Assembly (NCBI GenBank): GCA_947589635.1
Contig: CANQCC010000032.1
Coordinates: 1 to 13,010, forward strand
Direction: 5' to 3'
DNA length: 13,010 nucleotides
Origin: an uncultured Clostridia bacterium
GTDB lineage: Bacteria; Bacillota; Clostridia; Christensenellales; CAG-917
Part shown: positions 5,332 to 12,376 of the stretch, in pieces
Layout of the letters: each line of letters starts with the position of its first letter
Numbering within the stretch: position 1 is the first letter of the stretch
The notes under the pieces: model-generated
What the model was told of the DNA's origin: nothing
The model's input: only the letters and a program-made list of their open reading frames with translations
Databases searched by the model: none
Program-made: the position numbers and the translations under genes

Positions 5332-7158
5332 ATGTACGATCCTCTCATTGACAAAAAGCCATACGGCGCGACGGTCGCAAATGCCCCGACGCACATCCGC
5401 TTTCCGCTTGAGCGCACGTTGGGCGCAAGGCGCGCTTTTATAGTGCTTCGCCGCGTGCACGGCAAGGACGAGGCGGAAGGAGAGGAAATAAGGTTTGAAA
5501 TGCCTCTTGCAAAACGCGAGGGCGGCGAGGACATATTTGAGATAACCTTTACTCTTGACGAGTGGGGCATATACATGTACCGCTTCGAGGCGGAGCTTGA
5601 AGGGGGAGACATCGCCTTCTTCGGCAGGGGCGCAGACGGCAAGGCGAAAAGGCAGGATTGGTTGCCGGAATGGCAGTTGACCGTATCAAAACGCGCATAT
5701 AAAACCCCGAATTGGGCAAAAAGCGGCGTAATTTATCACATCTTCGCGGACAGATTTTGCAGGGTAGGAGAAAGCGATTTCAAAAAACAGGGCAGGCTGC
5801 ATACATATTGGACGGACAGGCCGGACATCGCCGAACCGCTTAAGGAATACAGGGCGGACGACTTTTTCGGCGGCAACATCAAGGGCATATTGTCAAGGCT
5901 GGGATACCTTAAATCCCTTGGCGTCACGCTGATATATCTTTCGCCCATTTTCGAATCATCTTCCAATCATCGCTACGACACGGGCGACTACCTTAAGATA
6001 GACGAGCTTTTCGGCACCGAGGAGGAGTTTGATACGCTTGTGCGCGAGGCGGGCAGGCTGGGTATAGGCATAATGCTTGACGGCGTGTTCAATCATACGG
6101 GCGCGGACAGCCGCTATTTCAACAAATACGGCACGTACGACTCGTTGGGCGCCTATCAATCCCCAAAGTCCCCCTACTTTGATTGGTACACCTTCAAGCA
6201 CTATCCCACGGTTTACGATTGCTGGTGGGGAAGCACGGTCGTGCCCACCGTCAACAAGAGCGCCGAAGGATATAAAAAACTTATTCTCGCGGACGGCGGA
6301 GTCATAGACAAATGGACAAAAAAAGGAGTGAAGGGTTGGCGCCTCGACGTCGTGGACGAACTGCCCATAGACTTCACGACCGAACTATGCCGCCGCATAA
6401 AGAGCGAGGGCGAGGATACGCTTATAATAGGCGAGGTGTGGGAAGACGCGTCAAACAAGATATCCTATGACAAGTGGCGCCCGTACTTTATGGGCGAACA
6501 GCTTGACGGCGTCATGAACTATCCCTTCAAGAGGGCGATATTATCGCTTGCGACGGGCGGCAGTTCCGCGGCGTTCAGGGAAGAGATAACGCGCATACTT
6601 GAAAACTATCCGAAGCAGAGCCTCGACGTGCTGCTGAACCTTATAGACAGCCACGATACGGTGCGCGCCCTGACTGCACTCAGCGGAGTCCCCGCGCCCG
6701 AAAGCAAGCTGCAAAGGGCGGACTTCAAACTTGGCGACGAGGAATACAGGCTTGCGAGAGAGCGGCTGATATTTGCCTCCACCCTTCAATTCACGCTGCC
6801 CGGAGTGCCTTGCGTATACTATGGCGACGAGGCGGGCATGCAGGGCTTTGAGGATCCCCTCAACCGCGGCGCATATCCCTGGGGCAGGGAGGACGAGACG
6901 CTGCTTGCGCACTACAGGGCGCTCGGCCGCATGCGCGCGAAATACGCGGACATTTTGCAGGGCGAGACGACGTTTGAGGACGACGACGCGCTTGTCGTCT
7001 TCAGAAGGCGAAGCGAGGCGGGCGAGATGACGGTGCTTGCAAATCCTTCGGACGTCGCCGTAAGAAGAAAGATAGCGGGCAAGGACGCGTTGACCTCAAG
7101 GAGCGTAAGCTATGTCACGGTCGCCCCTCGCAGCGTAAGAGCGCTGATAACAAAATAA
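5332..7158 (+). CDS. Cytoplasmic GH13 alpha-glucanase (neopullulanase/cyclomaltodextrinase-like)
   Basis: Retaining alpha-glucan hydrolase that probably trims maltodextrins or glycogen fragments inside the cell. The 608-residue product has no signal peptide. Residues 1-120 form a beta-rich N-terminal module. The barrel begins near IYHIFADRF (about 133-141). The four GH13 regions are intact: region I DGVFNH (250-255), region II GWRLDVVDE with nucleophile Asp339, region III IIGEVW with acid/base Glu368, and region IV SHD with Asp442. A C-terminal beta domain ends near 608. The N-terminal module and the FGGNIKGI and YDCWWG stretches point to neopullulanase-like relatives rather than secreted amylases. 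I cannot assign the subfamily or separate hydrolysis from transglycosylation. The ATG at 5332 lacks a normal Shine-Dalgarno at the usual spacing (see the hairpin before it). Probably in one operon with glgP. Confidence 0.9.
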   Translation: MYDPLIDKKPYGATVANAPTHIRFPLERTLGARRAFIVLRRVHGKDEAEGEEIRFEMPLAKREGGEDIFEITFTLDEWGIYMYRFEAELEGGDIAFFGRGADGKAKRQDWLPEWQLTVSKRAYKTPNWAKSGVIYHIFADRFCRVGESDFKKQGRLHTYWTDRPDIAEPLKEYRADDFFGGNIKGILSRLGYLKSLGVTLIYLSPIFESSSNHRYDTGDYLKIDELFGTEEEFDTLVREAGRLGIGIMLDGVFNHTGADSRYFNKYGTYDSLGAYQSPKSPYFDWYTFKHYPTVYDCWWGSTVVPTVNKSAEGYKKLILADGGVIDKWTKKGVKGWRLDVVDELPIDFTTELCRRIKSEGEDTLIIGEVWEDASNKISYDKWRPYFMGEQLDGVMNYPFKRAILSLATGGSSAAFREEITRILENYPKQSLDVLLNLIDSHDTVRALTALSGVPAPESKLQRADFKLGDEEYRLARERLIFASTLQFTLPGVPCVYYGDEAGMQGFEDPLNRGAYPWGREDETLLAHYRALGRMRAKYADILQGETTFEDDDALVVFRRRSEAGEMTVLANPSDVAVRRKIAGKDALTSRSVSYVTVAPRSVRALITK

Positions 7159-7250
7159 GCGCGCAGTAAACGCGAGACGATGGCAAAAGTAGACAAGGAC
7201 AAAAAAACAAGAGTCCGAAAAGAATATAAACGTCAAACAGACGATAAACA

Positions 7251-7277
7251 AAAACGCACGGAAACTCCGTGCGTTTT
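7251..7277. terminator. Bidirectional terminator between convergent genes
   Basis: AAAACGCACGGA (7251-7262) and TCCGTGCGTTTT (7266-7277) form a perfect 12-bp stem around an AAC loop. On the minus strand it is followed by TTTTTGTTT, making a good terminator for the transporter gene ending at 7296. On the plus strand the stem ends in TTTT and can stop transcripts from the GH13 gene ending at 7158. Confidence 0.85.
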
Positions 7278-7295
7278 GCATACATATTTTGGACA

Positions 7296-9515
7296 TCAGT
7301 CGCTGTCTATGGAGTCGAGGCGGATCTGCCGCTTTTCCTCTTTCGTCAGTTTTCTTCCCTTGCCGATGATGACGCTGTCGCCGTGCTTGACGAATATCAT
7401 AAGGATGATGGCTATCGCCACGCAGATCGCGCTGTAGACAAACAGCCCGCGGTTGGAGATGTAGTCCATGACGAGGCCGCCGAGGAAGGGCGTGATCGCC
7501 TGCGCGGACATCGTCGCCATATAATAGTAGCCCGTGTATTGGCCTACCGTCTGCGCGGTGGAAAGCTCCGTGACCATGGGGAAGGTGTTGACGTTTGCGA
7601 TGATAAGGCCGAAACCGGATATCAGATAGAACAGCGAGAACAGCACCGCGGGGATTATCGCGTTGGGATTTGTGCGCACAAACGCGAAGATGAGCACAAA
7701 TGATATGACCGCCAGCCCAAAGCCTATGATGATTGACTTGCGACGGCCTATCTTCGCCGCCATATAGCCGACGGGGATAAACGCTATTGCGCTTATGCCC
7801 ATGCTCACGCCCGAGATGATGGAGGCTACGCCCGCGGACAGGTTAAGCTCCTTGGTGGTGTATATGGACAGGTTGGAGCTGATCGCGTTGTAGCCCAAAA
7901 ACCACATGAATATTGACGCGAGGATAAGCCAGAAGGAGACCATCTTTGATTTTTCTTCCTTCGACTTTGCGCTCCACCACTTTTTGGGGTTCTTCGAAGC
8001 CGCCCACTCCTTGAAGTTGAAGGGCTTCTTCTCGTTTTTCACGACCTGCCTTGCAAACTCTATAGTTTCGGCAGGCATCGCCGCGGTGCCTCCAACGACC
8101 GCCTCCGCGTCGAGGGAGATGTTGCCGATTATACCCTCGTTGCCCTCGCGGATAAGCTCGTCGTGCCCGGAGGGATCTTCGTCCGCCGTCGCTTCGGTGT
8201 TTTCGACATTGTCCTCGCCCTCTTCAAGCAATTTTTCGGCAAACTTTGCCGCTTCGGGGTTTTCGCCCTCCGCGAAGTCGTCTATGCCGTATTCCTTGCA
8301 GATCTCCTCGCACTTGGCGACAAGTTTACGCTCCTTGACAAGCGCAAGGAAGCCCGCAAGCAACAGCAGCATGCCCGCCGCCACGCTCGCGAAGATTATC
8401 ACGTAGTTATACAGGCTGGTGCCAAACAGCACGACCGTGTATATAAGGAAGGCTATTGCGCCGCCTACGCCGCCGCAAAGATTTATGACCGCGTTGCCCT
8501 GCGAGCGCAACGGCTTTGGCGTTACGTCGGGCATGAGCGCGACCGCGGGACTTCTGAACGTCGCCATCGCGATAAGCACAAGCAACAATATCACCATGTA
8601 CACCGCAAGGCTTGTCGTGCCCGATTTTTTGGTCACATTCTGATACACCTGGTCGGAGATGTAGTTGTTCATGGCGGACGCCACATACTTGTTGTAGTTT
8701 GTGTTGCCCTCCTGAATCTGCTTGTAGGTCTTGCCGTTAGGCGCGGTATCCTCAAGTTTGACCTCTTTTGTCTCCGCCACGTTATCGCCGTCCCAGTCGT
8801 AGGTGTAGTAATAAGTCTCCTTGCCTATCATGTTAAGCACGGCCTTTTTGGAAGTGAAGTTTGCGTCGTAACGGATCGCGACAAAAACGGACTTGTCCTT
8901 GATGTTATTTTTGGCAAGGTAGTCCTTGTCGCAGAGGTTTTTGTCGTTGCTGTCCCAAAACTCGCCGAGAGTCTGCTCCATAAACGCGTCGTCGTTCAGC
9001 TGCGCCTCTATCTGCGCGCTCAGGTTATTCGCGTTTTGCTGTTGCTTGAGAGTGGCGACAGGCACGAAGACCATAAGCACTATCGACGCCAACGTCCCGA
9101 TGACGATAAACGGAGTGCGGCGGCCGAACTTCTTTGCCAGCTTGCCGTGCGCGTTGTCGCTAAGTTTGCCAAAGAGAGGCAGCATGAACAGCGACAGCAA
9201 GTTGTCAAGTCCCATGATGAGGCCGCGCAGCGCGTTGGGAAGACCGTAGGCGTGCTCAAGCAAAAGCGGCACCACAAAGTCGTACGCGGTCCAGAAAAGC
9301 ATGATGATTGCAAACGCGAAGCCGACTTTGAATGTTTGCGGGTAATTCAGTTTCAAAGGCTTTTTTCCGCCTTCGGGAGCGCCTTCGGACGCATTCCCTT
9401 CGGGCGCGGGCGAAGCGTCGCTTTCGACGGCGACGGTCCCGTCCAGAACTTCCGCCTGCCCTTCGTCGGTTGTCGCTACGTCGTTTGTGGGCAAGCTTTG
9501 ATCGGTAATTTCCAT
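7296..9515 (-). CDS. MFS transporter, sugar-symporter-like, with two large insertions
   Basis: The 739-residue membrane protein has about 12 predicted helices (roughly 64-86, 97-116, 136-155, 303-320, 340-363, 370-393, 526-543, 562-583, 594-613, 619-640, 660-682, 689-710). GKLSD...FGRRTPF (116-136) is the loop 2-3 motif, similar to SLC45/sucrose-type symporters, and AKIGRRKS (587-594) is its repeat in the second half. Two segments make it much longer than an ordinary MFS protein (about 400-500): an outward-facing insertion of about 147 residues (156-302) rich in Tyr, Asn and Asp, and an acidic cytoplasmic loop 6-7 of about 130 residues (394-525). The N-terminus (1-50) is also acidic and disordered-looking. 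The ATG at 9515 has GAGGAG just upstream. The setting next to glgP and GH13 suggests alpha-glucoside or maltodextrin transport, but the substrate is inference. Its own promoter and operator candidate precede it. Confidence 0.85.
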   Translation of the reverse strand: MEITDQSLPTNDVATTDEGQAEVLDGTVAVESDASPAPEGNASEGAPEGGKKPLKLNYPQTFKVGFAFAIIMLFWTAYDFVVPLLLEHAYGLPNALRGLIMGLDNLLSLFMLPLFGKLSDNAHGKLAKKFGRRTPFIVIGTLASIVLMVFVPVATLKQQQNANNLSAQIEAQLNDDAFMEQTLGEFWDSNDKNLCDKDYLAKNNIKDKSVFVAIRYDANFTSKKAVLNMIGKETYYYTYDWDGDNVAETKEVKLEDTAPNGKTYKQIQEGNTNYNKYVASAMNNYISDQVYQNVTKKSGTTSLAVYMVILLLVLIAMATFRSPAVALMPDVTPKPLRSQGNAVINLCGGVGGAIAFLIYTVVLFGTSLYNYVIIFASVAAGMLLLLAGFLALVKERKLVAKCEEICKEYGIDDFAEGENPEAAKFAEKLLEEGEDNVENTEATADEDPSGHDELIREGNEGIIGNISLDAEAVVGGTAAMPAETIEFARQVVKNEKKPFNFKEWAASKNPKKWWSAKSKEEKSKMVSFWLILASIFMWFLGYNAISSNLSIYTTKELNLSAGVASIISGVSMGISAIAFIPVGYMAAKIGRRKSIIIGFGLAVISFVLIFAFVRTNPNAIIPAVLFSLFYLISGFGLIIANVNTFPMVTELSTAQTVGQYTGYYYMATMSAQAITPFLGGLVMDYISNRGLFVYSAICVAIAIILMIFVKHGDSVIIGKGRKLTKEEKRQIRLDSIDSD

Positions 9516-9538
9516 AAAATTCTCCTCTTGTCTTAGAA

Positions 9539-9553
9539 TGAGGTCACACCTCA
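9539..9553 (-). promoter_or_regulatory. Palindromic operator candidate for the transporter gene
   Basis: TGAGGT-CAC-ACCTCA, a perfect 6-bp inverted repeat with a 3-bp spacer. It lies directly downstream of the -10 at 9562-9567, covering about +2 to +16 of the predicted transcript. The AGGT-N3-ACCT core is reminiscent of GntR/FadR-type sites (GT-N3-AC), but the outer bases do not fit that consensus fully. The binding protein is unknown. Confidence 0.5.
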
Positions 9554-9561
9554 CATTTTGT

Positions 9562-9590
9562 ATTATAATGTAAATCCCGCCATTAAACAA
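9562..9590 (-). promoter_or_regulatory. Sigma-A promoter for the transporter gene
   Basis: On the minus strand: TTGTTT (9590-9585), 17-bp spacer, TATAAT (9567-9562). The -10 is perfect and the -35 weak. The predicted start near 9555 gives a leader of about 40 nt with a GAGGAG ribosome site before the ATG at 9515. Confidence 0.65.
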
Positions 9591-9618
9591 GAGTAATTTG
9601 AAATATATCCAAAAATAA

Positions 9619-9670
9619 TTATATATGTAATAAAAATAGTTATATATGTAATAAGGAATTATATATCATG
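9619..9670. repeat. AT-rich short tandem repeat
   Basis: TTATATATGTAATAA occurs at 9619-9633 and 9640-9654, exactly 21 bp apart. A partial third copy, TTATATATCATG, lies at 9659-9670, 19 bp on. Two helical turns of spacing would place repeated sites on one face of the DNA, so a regulator array or a curved upstream element is possible. Simple AT-rich drift is the alternative. Confidence 0.5.
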
Positions 9671-9751
9671 CAAAACTATGCGGACGATCCGATATGCGAG
9701 GCGGGGCGGCGGATAAAATTGTATTTGCGCCACACGGACAAAAACGGATAA
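9668..9751 (+). CDS. Possible micro-ORF, 27 residues
   Basis: ATG to TAA, translating to a 27-residue peptide that begins MQNYADDPICEAGRRIK. AAGGA at 9653-9657 is 10 nt upstream. Unrecognised. The stop overlaps the start of a second short frame by one base (TAATG). The only reason to list it is the spacing of the ribosome-site-like sequence and the overlap. It may well be random. Confidence 0.15.
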   Translation: MQNYADDPICEAGRRIKLYLRHTDKNG

Positions 9752-9837
9752 TGATATGCCATATGGCTATGGCAAATAAAAAGATACAAGTTAAGGCAGC
9801 GGACAATTTGATATACAAAGAAGAGTTGACCAATTAA
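9751..9837 (+). CDS. Possible micro-ORF, 28 residues
   Basis: ATG at 9751 overlaps the preceding TAA, with further in-frame ATGs at 9763 and 9769. From the last of these the peptide reads MANKKIQVKAADNLIYKEEL and three more residues, which is lysine-rich and soluble-looking. It has no clear ribosome site of its own and is unrecognised. It converges on the end of the CHR gene at 9845. Confidence 0.13.
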   Translation: MICHMAMANKKIQVKAADNLIYKEELTN

Positions 9838-9844
9838 AATCGGA

Positions 9845-10441
9845 CTATACCGAAATGCCGAAATGATCGAGCAGGCCGTACAACAGCACTCCAAGCGCGG
9901 CGCATATGATTATAAACAAGAAGGGGTGCAGCTTTTTGCCCTTGATCTTTATAAATGCAAGAGGGCAGACCGCGGCGAATATCCCCATGCCCACATAGTC
10001 GGGGGAGAGCGTCGTCACGGCGAAGATATCGTCTATGCCAAGCAGCACGGACAGCGACAGCGTAAGAAATACCGACATCAGAAGCCCTGTCACCGCGCTG
10101 CGCACGCCCGAAAACACCTCGTTTACCGCGCGCTTTTTCATGAACTCCGTAAGCAGCTTTGCGACAAGCACGATTATGATGAGAGAGGGCAGCACTACGC
10201 CCAGGGTGGCAAGCACGGCGCCGCCCACGCCCGCAACTTCCATGCCCGCATATGTCGCGATGTTTACCGCAAACGGCCCCGGAGTGCTTTCGGCGATCGC
10301 AATGAAGTCCATGACTTCCTCGATGCTCAACCAGCCCGCCGAGACCACGCTTGTGGTTATCATGGGGATCATGGCTTGCCCTCCGCCTATCGTGAACAGC
10401 CCTATTTTGAAGAAGGTCCAAAGCAGTTGAAGATATATCAT
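9845..10441 (-). CDS. Half-size chromate transporter (CHR family), second of a pair
   Basis: Integral membrane protein of 198 residues with FFKIGLFTIGGGQAMIPMI near the N-terminus (10-28) and the family motif AESTPGPFAVNIATYAG (50-66). About five or six hydrophobic segments follow. In known short-chain CHR proteins two such halves encoded in tandem act together, and the partner here is the gene just upstream (10438-11412). The start ATG overlaps the partner's TGA stop (ATGA), which indicates translational coupling. CHR proteins are linked to chromate efflux, but in anaerobes the natural substrate is often unproven. No clear terminator hairpin is visible after the stop. Confidence 0.9.
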   Translation of the reverse strand: MIYLQLLWTFFKIGLFTIGGGQAMIPMITTSVVSAGWLSIEEVMDFIAIAESTPGPFAVNIATYAGMEVAGVGGAVLATLGVVLPSLIIIVLVAKLLTEFMKKRAVNEVFSGVRSAVTGLLMSVFLTLSLSVLLGIDDIFAVTTLSPDYVGMGIFAAVCPLAFIKIKGKKLHPFLFIIICAALGVLLYGLLDHFGISV

Positions 10442-11412
10442 AGCCCGCCTCCTTCGCCGTCCGAAACGTCGTTAATTTTTGAGGGATTCGCGCCGTTTTC
10501 GCCATTCAAAGCGCCGGTTATTTTTGAGGGATTCGCGCCATTTTCGGCGTTAGAAACTTCGGTTATCCCGGTGGATTCGGCTTGATTTTTGTCGTTTTCA
10601 TTTGCTAAAATCGCCCGGTCGTCGGCTTCGGATATGCCGCAGGGCGTTGCCGTATCGGGGGCGTTTTCGCCTTGCAAAGGGGCGATGTCAAAATCTTCGG
10701 TTTTTACACAATCAGGACTTTTTATTGTCAAAACGGCATTATCAACTGCCTTTTTTGAAAAATACTCGTCTTTTTCAAGCGGCATCCCGACGCGCTCGCA
10801 GAAGTAGGGAGCGGTGCCCTCGACAAAGTATTTTTTGCGCGTGATAAGAGTGGACAGCGCGACCGCTACGGAGCATACGACTATCGTGCCAAGCATGATG
10901 TAAATGACGTCCGCGCGCACCACGAACACAAGCACAAACGCCGCCGCCATTATGACAAACGAGAACAGGGTCTTGCGCATGTTTTTGAAGAAGGACAGCG
11001 TGGACTTAAGTATGAGCACAAGCACGCCTATGCGGATGCCTTTGAACAAAAATCCAACCCACTTGTTGTCCTTTACGAGGTCGAGGACGACGGACAGCAC
11101 GGCGATTATGGCAAACGCGGGGATGACTACGCCAAGCGTCGCGACAATGCCGCCGAGTATGCCGCATCTGCGCGTGCCGATAAACGTCGCGCAATTTATC
11201 GCGATGGCGCCCGGAGTGCTTTCGGCGATCGCGAAGATGTCGCCAAGCTCATCCTTTGTGACATAGTGCTTTTTGTCCACTACTTCCGCTTCGAGCAAAG
11301 CAAGCATGGCGTATCCGCCGCCAAACAAAAACGCCCCTATCCTGAAGAAGATGAAAAACAGGGATGCCAAGTCCTTAAAATATTCGCGGGCGTTTCGTTT
11401 TTGCGCTTTCAT
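10438..11412 (-). CDS. Half-size chromate transporter (CHR family) with a repeat-bearing C-terminal tail
   Basis: The 324-residue protein has a membrane core in residues 15-190: FFRIGAFLFGGGYAMLALLEAEVV (22-45), AESTPGAIAINCATFIGTR (63-81), then several hydrophobic helices. This core is a complete CHR half (usually about 190 residues). Residues about 195-324 are a hydrophilic, acidic, Asn/Ala/Gly-rich tail of about 130 residues that ends in 15-residue repeats and a glycine run (EGGGL). The start at 11412 is chosen because its ATG overlaps the upstream kinase stop (ATGA) and is followed closely by the membrane core. The frame stays open upstream only as arginine-rich antisense-like sequence inside the kinase gene. 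It pairs with the CHR half downstream. The tail is unusual and its role unknown. Confidence 0.88.
   Translation of the reverse strand: MKAQKRNAREYFKDLASLFFIFFRIGAFLFGGGYAMLALLEAEVVDKKHYVTKDELGDIFAIAESTPGAIAINCATFIGTRRCGILGGIVATLGVVIPAFAIIAVLSVVLDLVKDNKWVGFLFKGIRIGVLVLILKSTLSFFKNMRKTLFSFVIMAAAFVLVFVVRADVIYIMLGTIVVCSVAVALSTLITRKKYFVEGTAPYFCERVGMPLEKDEYFSKKAVDNAVLTIKSPDCVKTEDFDIAPLQGENAPDTATPCGISEADDRAILANENDKNQAESTGITEVSNAENGANPSKITGALNGENGANPSKINDVSDGEGGGL
10456..10545 (-). repeat. 45-bp in-frame repeats in the CHR tail
   Basis: Encodes residues 290-304 (ENGANPSKITGALNG) and 305-319 (ENGANPSKINDVSDG). Nine of the fifteen residues are identical at the start, and the DNA repeats with a 45-bp period. 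A degenerate earlier unit (residues 275-289, ending SNA) suggests at least three original copies. Such repeats expand and contract by slippage, so the copy number may vary between strains. Confidence 0.8.
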
Positions 11413-12371
11413 ATGCTTGAAAAATACGGCGAATTTACAACTTGTTCGCGCGTAGGGTACGAGGCTATCGCGCCTTTTTTTGATACCGATATTGCGGCGG
11501 CGACGGAGGCGAAGTTCATATAATAGGACATTTCGCAGAAACTTCCAAGTCCGTTTCGCGCCGCGAGGGCGAGCAGCGCGCCGACAAAGCAATCTCCCGC
11601 GCCCGTCGTGTCTTTTGGAGCCTTGTTCAGCGCGGGTTTGACGCAGACAGGCTCTCCTTTCGACTTGAGGTCCACAAGAGCGGAGCCTTTTTCGCCCATT
11701 GTCAGCGCGATATAGCTTGCGCGGCGACACAGCGAGGGCAGATTGCCGGGGTCTATGCCGTCGGCGGATATTTTTATGCCTTCGGCAAGCGCGTACGCCT
11801 CGTCGTCGGACAGCTTTATTATGTCCGCTTCCGCAAGATACGCGCGGGACAGGTCAAGCATATTCTCGCGGCCCTCCCAGAGGGCGGGGCGCAGATTGAC
11901 GTCGTAACTTATAAGCGCGCCGCCCATTCTCGCCGCTTTTATTGCCTCGTCGTGCGCGGCCCTCGCGCCGTCGGACATAAGGCAATCGGAACAGAAATGC
12001 AAGATATCTCCGCGCTTGAACGGGATATTTGTCACATCCGCGGGGCGCAGGTCAAGGTCGGCGGTATTTTGTCTTGAAAACTCAAATTTTCGCTCGCCGT
12101 TTTCAAGCGTGACCAAGGCGATAGCGGTTGGGGACGCGGTGCGTTTTGCAAAGCGCATGTCAACGCCGCAAGCCGACAGCTCGTCAAATATTTTTTTGCC
12201 GCCTGTATCGAAGGATATCCCGCCTATAAACGCGCTTTTGCCGCCGAGTTTTGCCACGCACGCCGCTACGTTTGCGGGAGCTCCGCCCACGCGCGCCTCG
12301 TCGCCGTATACGTCCAGAAGCGCCTCGCCAAGGCAATATACCGTGCCGTTTACTTTGCCTGTCCCAAACAT
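11409..12371 (-). CDS. PfkB-family carbohydrate kinase, fructokinase-like
   Basis: ATP-dependent sugar kinase of the ribokinase fold, 320 residues (typical length). The N-terminal sugar-binding signature VGGAPANVA is at 28-36, SYDVNLRPALW (155-165) is characteristic of fructokinases, KLSDDEA is at 186-192, and the C-terminal ATP-site motif DTTGAGD is at 254-260 with Asp260 as the catalytic base. Fructose is the likely substrate by motif, but other hexoses or sugar-like nucleosides cannot be excluded. The ATG at 12371 is 5 bp after the nrdG-like stop. A TTG at 12380 overlapping that stop (TTGA) would add three residues and is a real alternative. No strong ribosome site is present, so translation is probably coupled. 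The stop overlaps the CHR start (ATGA). Confidence 0.9.
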   Translation of the reverse strand: MFGTGKVNGTVYCLGEALLDVYGDEARVGGAPANVAACVAKLGGKSAFIGGISFDTGGKKIFDELSACGVDMRFAKRTASPTAIALVTLENGERKFEFSRQNTADLDLRPADVTNIPFKRGDILHFCSDCLMSDGARAAHDEAIKAARMGGALISYDVNLRPALWEGRENMLDLSRAYLAEADIIKLSDDEAYALAEGIKISADGIDPGNLPSLCRRASYIALTMGEKGSALVDLKSKGEPVCVKPALNKAPKDTTGAGDCFVGALLALAARNGLGSFCEMSYYMNFASVAAAISVSKKGAIASYPTREQVVNSPYFSSI

Positions 12372-12376
12372 AAAGA

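Noticed and set aside
7180..7437. Lysine-rich 85-codon plus-strand frame after the GH13 gene
   Set aside because: Includes both arms of the terminator hairpin and then runs antisense into the transporter gene. No ribosome site of note.
8163..9536. 457-codon plus-strand open frame
   Set aside because: Lies antisense to the transporter gene. Translation is Arg/His/Val-rich, as expected from the complement of a biased coding sequence. The minus-strand frame has helices, MFS motifs and a ribosome site.
9749..9775. Possible terminator after the CHR operon (GCCATA/TATGGC)
   Set aside because: A 6-bp AT-containing stem on the minus strand is not followed by a T-tract. Too weak to call.
11413..11730. 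Upstream extension of the repeat-tailed CHR gene
   Set aside because: Arginine-rich antiframe inside the kinase gene. The ATGA overlap start at 11412 leads directly into the membrane core.
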